A stretch of DNA of 36,755 nt from Acidobacteriota bacterium (GTDB lineage: Bacteria > Acidobacteriota > UBA6911). Under the pieces are notes generated by a model. It had not been told where the DNA came from. It made no database searches and saw only the letters and a list, made by a program, of their open reading frames with translations. A program made the position numbers and the translations under genes. The stretch is from NCBI GenBank assembly GCA_012719455.1, contig JAAYAJ010000048.1, positions 1 through 36,755 on the forward strand, given 5' to 3'. Every line of letters begins with the position of its first letter. Positions within the stretch are counted from its first letter, which is position 1. This document shows, one piece after another, positions 32,428 to 36,755 of the stretch.

Positions 32428-33066
32428 CTAATCAGGCCGCCCGGGCGCGAGATAGGGGAGTAGGCCGATCGCGGCTTCCCGGCAGAGGGTTTCGAAGGCC
32501 GCGACCGGGAATCCCACGATGTTGAAATAGCACCCCTCGATCCGGTCGATGAAGAGTGCGGCGTACCCCTGGATGCCGTAAGCCCCCGCCTTGTCCAGGT
32601 ACTCCCCTGTGTCGAGGTACCACTCCACGTCGTCCGGCGCCAGGGCGCGGAAATGAACGCGCGAGCGGCTGCAGGCCGAGTGCGCCGGGCCCCGGGCGGT
32701 GTCGAGCAGGCTGATCCCCGAAACGACTTCGTGCCAGCGTCCGCCGAGGCGCCCGAGCATGTCGCGGGCCCCGGCGCGCCCTTCAGGCTTTCCCAGGATG
32801 TCGTCGTCGAGGACCACGATGGTGTCGGCCGCCAGGACCAGGGCGTCGGGATGCCGCGCGCCCACTTCCTCGGCTTTCAGGCGGGCGACGCGCATGGCGT
32901 AACCGGCGGGGGACTCCTCCTCCGCCCGCGGGGGTTCCGGAAGGGCGCTGGGATCGATGGCAAACCGGAGCCCCAGGCGGGCGAGGATCTCGCGGCGGCG
33001 CGGGGAGGCGGAGGCCAGGATCCATTTCCGTTCACCCCCGCCCCCAGGCGCTGTCGCTCGAGTCAT
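32428..33066 (-). CDS. maf: Maf nucleotide pyrophosphatase
   Basis: A 212-residue Maf/Ham1-like hydrolase that removes non-canonical or excess pyrimidine nucleoside triphosphates. ILASASPRRREILARLG (about 17-33) is the phosphate loop, and AADTIVVLDDDILGKP with the central ISLLD, the catalytic GRWHEVVSG and the C-terminal GYAALFIDRIEGCYFNIVGFP complete the family signature. The ATG at 33066 is chosen; a TTG at 33078 is possible. It starts 18 bp after the TonB receptor stop on the same strand, so it may be co-transcribed, although the two functions are unrelated. Confidence 0.94.
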   Translation of the reverse strand: MTRATAPGGGGERKWILASASPRRREILARLGLRFAIDPSALPEPPRAEEESPAGYAMRVARLKAEEVGARHPDALVLAADTIVVLDDDILGKPEGRAGARDMLGRLGGRWHEVVSGISLLDTARGPAHSACSRSRVHFRALAPDDVEWYLDTGEYLDKAGAYGIQGYAALFIDRIEGCYFNIVGFPVAAFETLCREAAIGLLPYLAPGRPD

Positions 33067-33084
33067 CCCCCGCAACACCGCCGG

Positions 33085-36000
33085 CTAGAACTGGTAACGC
33101 AGCGCCACCTGCATCAGGCGCGGATTTCCCACCGTGGAGCCGAGCGATCCGAAGGTGGGGCTGGAGTAATTTGTGTCGGGCAGGGCGAACTGGGCGGTGT
33201 TAAACACGTTGTACGCCTCCATCCTGAACTGGAGCGAATGACGTTCGCCGAAAGTGAATTTCTTGTGCAGCACCACGTCCAGGTTGGAGTAGCCCGGACC
33301 GGCAAAATGGTTCCTGCCCGAATTGCCGGGCTGCCCCGCCTCCGGGTAGCTGAACAGGTGCGCCGCGCTCGGTGAAACCCAGTAGACCTGCCCCGCCTCC
33401 CTGGTGAGGCTGCCGACTTCGCGGCCGGTGCTGCGGTCGAAATCGACCAGGCTGTACACCCCGCTGTACTGGGTCTGCAGGCCGGAGTTGATGCTGAAAT
33501 GCGCGCCGCTGGTACGGGTCCAGAGGGCGCCGAAGTTCCATCCGGAGAACAGGGCGTTGACCCAGGAGGGGAAATCGTAATCGCTGTCGGGGTTGCGTCC
33601 GAACGGGAACGCGTAATCAAAGGCGAGGTGGAACACGTGCCTGCGGTGGTGATCGCTGTAGGCCTTTTCCGTTTGGGTCTGGAGACTGTCCGCGGTGAAG
33701 GAATAATAGGATCCGTCCGTGGGCGCGGTGTCGAGCGATTTGCTCCAGGTGTAGTGCGCCCGCAGGTTGTAGTTGTAGGTGCTCTTGCGCACCCCCAGCC
33801 TCAGGGCGTCATGCCACGACTCGGCGGAATTGGTTCCGTAGATAAAGCGGTCGAACTGCGGGTAACTCCTGAGGTAGAACTCGCTGACCCCTGCGCCCGC
33901 GTAACGGTCGTGGTAGCGGCGGTCCAGGTTGTCCGCCGCGATTCCCACCTGCCCGCTGTCGAAGTTGAATCCCTTGAGGGCGTCGAAGGCCGCGAGCGGG
34001 GTGCCGAAGATACGGACCAGGGTATTGGTCTCCGGGACCGGGACTCCCGAATTCCGGTAGGCCTGTAGTTCCTTGAACGCCTGCAGGAAATCCTCCTCGA
34101 TCCGGGGCTGGTTGAGGTTCAGGTACTGGAACAGCTTCCTGCCCCGCGTGCGGGTGTAGCCCGCTTCCCAGACGGCTCCCCACAACCGCTGCTCCAGGGT
34201 CAGGTGAAACTGGTGGACCCTCGGCGTGGCGAGATCGGGGTCGAGCACGGCGATGGAGGACGAGCGATCGGCCTCCGGCCGGAGATTGACCTCTCCGGGC
34301 TGTTGGGGCATGGGGAAGGAGTCCCCCAGGCGGTAGTCGGTGCTCGCGGAGTTGGGGTAAACGGTTGCCCTTTGAGAGAACCCGAAGCTGTTCTGATCAA
34401 TGAAGCGGATGACACCCCCGGTCAGGGGGCTGTAGAAAAGACCGTAGGCCCCCCGAAGCACGGTCGACCCGGTCTCGAAAACATCCCAGGCGAAACCCGC
34501 CCGCGGTGCGAAATTGCTCCGTTTCCCGCGGTACCAGTCATCCCCCGCCCTGAGGGAGAAATCGGCGATGCCGGCAGAGGCGGTGACCTCGGGCAGCCGA
34601 TCCAAAACGCCCTGGTAGCCGTTCAATTCCTTGGGCACAGTCTGCAGTTCGTAGCGGAGGCCCAGGTTCAGGGTCAGGTTCCTGCGGATCTTCCAGTCGT
34701 CCTGGATAAAGGCCGAGAAGTCAAGCAGGGCGAAGTCGCGCTTCCGGGCGCTTCCTCCCGGGAGGAAGCCTTCCAGGTCGGAATGGTAGGTCCGGCCGAT
34801 GCTTTCCACCCTGCCCAGCAGGTCGTTGTAAAGGTTCTCGAACGCCATCCGGTCGCCGGCGGAGATTTCCGACTGTTCGGAAGGACCGACCAGTTTCGAT
34901 ACCTGGTTCCCGTTGGCGCTGCCGAAGGTGATGTCGGGGTAGGCCCCGCCGTAATCGGTGCTGCCGAGACGCGTACGCCGCAATGCCGCCCCGAATTTGA
35001 AGGCGTGGAGGTTCCGGGAGCGGGAGACGTTGTCGAGGATCTCAAAAGCCGGGAAGCGCGAGGAGTGCGGGGATGAGAGGTTCAGCGGATTGGTCCAGGA
35101 GTTCGCCGAGAGCATGGGCTCCGAAGTCCTGCCGGGACGCTCGACATCGGCGGTTGCGCGGATGAAACTGACCCGCAGCTCGTTGACCATGGTGGGGTCG
35201 AATGCATAGTCCGAGCCCGCCATAATGGAGAAGTTGTTGGCGGAGAGCCTGCCGCCGGCAAGCCCGGGGAAAGCCTCTTCCGCATTGCCGAAGGTATCGG
35301 TGGCTTTGGAGCGATTCCAGTCGAAGCGGGCGAAAAGGCGGTGGCGGGCGTTGAGATCGTGGTCCACCCGGATATTGACCAGTTCCTGGTCGATGTGGGC
35401 GTCGGTGTGGAACTGGTAGCCCCCCGTGTTGAGCCCGTCGCCGATCATGAAGTTGTTCGGGGTGGGGGTCAGGGCCAGCAGCGCGGCGACATCGGGGGAG
35501 ATTCCCAGGCCGCGGGGGTCGTTCTCCACGATGTCGAAGCTCTGGACGGTGCTGGAATCCCGGGTCGTGTCATCGGGTCGGTACCACTGGAAGACACCCC
35601 CTCTCGCGGTGTTGGTGAGGACTTGGCGGTTGCGCAGCAGCTGCTCCCGGGTGCGGTTGATTTCGACGCTCCCGAAGAAAAAGGTGCGCTCTCCCAGCTT
35701 TCCCGAGAGCGTGCCGCCGAACATGTTCCGGGTGAACTCGGGGCGCCCGATGCCCCGGGCGTTGCGGAAGAATTCGTTGGCTTCCAGGTTGTCGTTGCGG
35801 AAATAATTGTAGGCGCTGCCGTGCCACTCCCGCGTCCCGCCCCGTGTGGCCATAACGAAGTGTGATCCCCCGCCGCCGCCGTATTCCGCCGTTGCGGTGG
35901 TGGTGAACGCCTGGACGCTCGCAAGGGAGTCGATGTTCCCGGGGATGATGCCCGATCCCAGCCGGGGATTTTCCGGCTCGGTGATCCAAGCGCCGTCCTT

Positions 36001-36564
36001 GCGCAGCGTGTGCATCGACAGGGGCACGCCGTTGATCGTGGAGAGGGGCTCGCGGCCTCCGTTGATCTGGGCCCCCGCCTGGTAGGGGAGGATTTCCAGC
36101 GGACTGCGGTTGAGCAGGGGCAGCGCTTCCAGGTCCCGCTGTGAGAGCGACTGGGCAAGGTCGGAGTCGAGCGTCCTGGCGCGCGACGTCGGCCCCACGT
36201 CCTTATCGATCGTGGCTACTTCAAAGCTGAAATTCTCCTGGGTGCTGCCGGGGGTGAACAGGTACAGGTTCCGGTGCACGACGTCGCGGAAGCCTTCGGT
36301 TTGGGCCGTGACCGTGTAGACGCCGGGCTGCAGGGCGAGGAACCGGTAATAGCCGTCGCTGTCGCTGACAGTTGCGTACTCCCGTCCGGAGCTGGTTTCC
36401 ATCGCCGTCATCCGGACGCCCGCGAGGGGATTGCCGGAGGGGTCCCAGACGATGCCTTCCAGGCGCAGCGAACCCGTCTGTGCCTCCACCGGACCGATGC
36501 CGACGGCCAGGGTCGCGATGACTAAAACCAGACCAATGATTAAATTGTAGGCAAACCGCGTCAC
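33085..36564 (-). CDS. Oar-like TonB-dependent outer-membrane receptor
   Basis: A 1,159-residue outer-membrane protein of the large Acidobacteriota TonB-receptor type. After a signal peptide (about 1-28) comes a carboxypeptidase-regulatory-like beta domain (about 32-110: LRLEGIVWDPSGNPLAGVRM, then DSDGYYRF). A plug-like part follows (about 125-240), and from about 245 onward a beta-barrel with many aromatic strands ends in RYQF, a C-terminal Phe as expected for BAM assembly. No clear TonB box is seen and the substrate is unknown. The GTG at 36564 has AGGAGG with six bases of spacing, an excellent ribosome site. Confidence 0.93.
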   Translation of the reverse strand: MTRFAYNLIIGLVLVIATLAVGIGPVEAQTGSLRLEGIVWDPSGNPLAGVRMTAMETSSGREYATVSDSDGYYRFLALQPGVYTVTAQTEGFRDVVHRNLYLFTPGSTQENFSFEVATIDKDVGPTSRARTLDSDLAQSLSQRDLEALPLLNRSPLEILPYQAGAQINGGREPLSTINGVPLSMHTLRKDGAWITEPENPRLGSGIIPGNIDSLASVQAFTTTATAEYGGGGGSHFVMATRGGTREWHGSAYNYFRNDNLEANEFFRNARGIGRPEFTRNMFGGTLSGKLGERTFFFGSVEINRTREQLLRNRQVLTNTARGGVFQWYRPDDTTRDSSTVQSFDIVENDPRGLGISPDVAALLALTPTPNNFMIGDGLNTGGYQFHTDAHIDQELVNIRVDHDLNARHRLFARFDWNRSKATDTFGNAEEAFPGLAGGRLSANNFSIMAGSDYAFDPTMVNELRVSFIRATADVERPGRTSEPMLSANSWTNPLNLSSPHSSRFPAFEILDNVSRSRNLHAFKFGAALRRTRLGSTDYGGAYPDITFGSANGNQVSKLVGPSEQSEISAGDRMAFENLYNDLLGRVESIGRTYHSDLEGFLPGGSARKRDFALLDFSAFIQDDWKIRRNLTLNLGLRYELQTVPKELNGYQGVLDRLPEVTASAGIADFSLRAGDDWYRGKRSNFAPRAGFAWDVFETGSTVLRGAYGLFYSPLTGGVIRFIDQNSFGFSQRATVYPNSASTDYRLGDSFPMPQQPGEVNLRPEADRSSSIAVLDPDLATPRVHQFHLTLEQRLWGAVWEAGYTRTRGRKLFQYLNLNQPRIEEDFLQAFKELQAYRNSGVPVPETNTLVRIFGTPLAAFDALKGFNFDSGQVGIAADNLDRRYHDRYAGAGVSEFYLRSYPQFDRFIYGTNSAESWHDALRLGVRKSTYNYNLRAHYTWSKSLDTAPTDGSYYSFTADSLQTQTEKAYSDHHRRHVFHLAFDYAFPFGRNPDSDYDFPSWVNALFSGWNFGALWTRTSGAHFSINSGLQTQYSGVYSLVDFDRSTGREVGSLTREAGQVYWVSPSAAHLFSYPEAGQPGNSGRNHFAGPGYSNLDVVLHKKFTFGERHSLQFRMEAYNVFNTAQFALPDTNYSSPTFGSLGSTVGNPRLMQVALRYQF

Positions 36565-36638
36565 CCCTCACCTCCTAGTGAAAAGTTCGCTGCGCGGATC
36601 CTCGACCTTGCTTCGGCCGTCCGTGCAGCCTTCCATTG

Positions 36639-36654
36639 TGGCACTAACCTCGCC
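36639..36654 (+). promoter_or_regulatory. Possible sigma-54 promoter pointing out of the window
   Basis: TGGCAC followed by a GC element at the exact GG-N10-GC spacing fits a -24/-12 promoter, with one mismatch in TTGC. It faces right, away from the TonB receptor gene, toward a gene beyond the window. Sigma-54 promoters tolerate few changes, so this is tentative. Confidence 0.25.
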
Positions 36655-36666
36655 CTTTGTCGACAG

Positions 36667-36682
36667 GTGCCAATAGTGGCAC
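36667..36682. promoter_or_regulatory. Inverted repeat GTGCCA/TGGCAC upstream of the TonB receptor
   Basis: GTGCCA and TGGCAC flank a 4-nt centre, and a third TGGCAC lies 28 bp away at 36639-36644. The site lies 103-118 bp upstream of the receptor start, the region where an operator would be expected. No matching regulator can be named. Confidence 0.4.
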
Positions 36683-36755
36683 AAAACCCGGGGGATGACA
36701 AACGGCTGTTCCGCCCCGGCCGGGAGTGTCTTCCCCGCGCGGGCGCGGACAAAAA

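Noticed and set aside
36667-36690. Sigma-54 promoter for the TonB receptor
   Set aside because: The TGGCAC copies facing the receptor gene lack a GC element at the required distance, so the minus-strand reading was not annotated.
1-36755. CRISPR array
   Set aside because: No regularly spaced direct repeats with unique spacers are present; the only repeats found are short inverted or paired ones.

Overview
The window is GC-rich bacterial chromosome carrying mostly housekeeping genes, and it most resembles an Acidobacteriota genome. That placement is inferred from gene style: an Oar-like TonB-dependent receptor of 1,159 residues with an N-terminal carboxypeptidase-regulatory-like domain, HslUV, a TPR-GAF-sigma-54 activator, SUMF1-type and fibronectin-type lipoproteins, and frequent GTG/TTG starts with strong AGGAGG-type ribosome sites. 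No rRNA or other decisive marker gene is present, so the phylum is not proven.

Layout. 1-2924 (+): end of a large TPR-GAF-AAA+ sigma-54-dependent regulator that enters from the left edge. 2956-5358 (-): membrane HD-GYP/GAF/degenerate-GGDEF signalling protein. 5359-6220: a lower-GC stretch without a convincing large gene, but with a strong orphan terminator, two further hairpins and a pair of small reading frames. 6221-8596 (-): a fusion of a PqqD-like domain, an M50 zinc metalloprotease and an HlyD adaptor, the architecture of peptide (RiPP-type) maturation and export proteins. 8776-9609 (+): divergent SUMF1-fold lipoprotein. 9668-14646 (-): probable operon lepB, periplasmic hypothetical, TPR protein, CCA/poly(A) nucleotidyltransferase, rlmI. 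14822-14896 (+): tRNA-Val(UAC) with its own promoter. 14957-15544 (-): small two-helix membrane protein. 15610-15788: a roughly 180-bp inverted-repeat (REP/MITE-like) element. 15917-17242 (+): folC. 17239-23192 (-): probable operon dacB, exported hypothetical, hslV, hslU, FN3 lipoprotein, transaldolase/FSA. 23441-26422 (+): a large molybdenum-hydroxylase-like subunit without the usual FeS and FAD partners, followed by a MobA-like nucleotidyltransferase. 26419-28020 (-): membrane glycosyltransferase 2. 28198-32423 (+): xseA-xseB-ispA-tlyA-nadK operon. 32428-36564 (-): TonB-dependent receptor followed by maf.

Functional themes. The housekeeping operons cover the protein export peptidase, tRNA 3'-end maturation, rRNA methylation, ATP-dependent proteolysis, cell-wall DD-carboxypeptidase, folate polyglutamylation, isoprenoid chain synthesis and NADP synthesis. 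The most unusual places are: (i) the PqqD-M50-HlyD gene with the structured, terminator-ended region downstream of it on the same strand, a possible home for small peptide or RNA genes; (ii) the orphan molybdenum-hydroxylase-like protein, which has His where the family has its catalytic Glu and lacks the usual glycine-rich cofactor loop; (iii) the 180-bp inverted-repeat element upstream of folC; and (iv) two convergent gene pairs whose stop codons share one CTAG palindrome. Confidence is high for the conserved genes and low for the small reading frames and regulatory sites.
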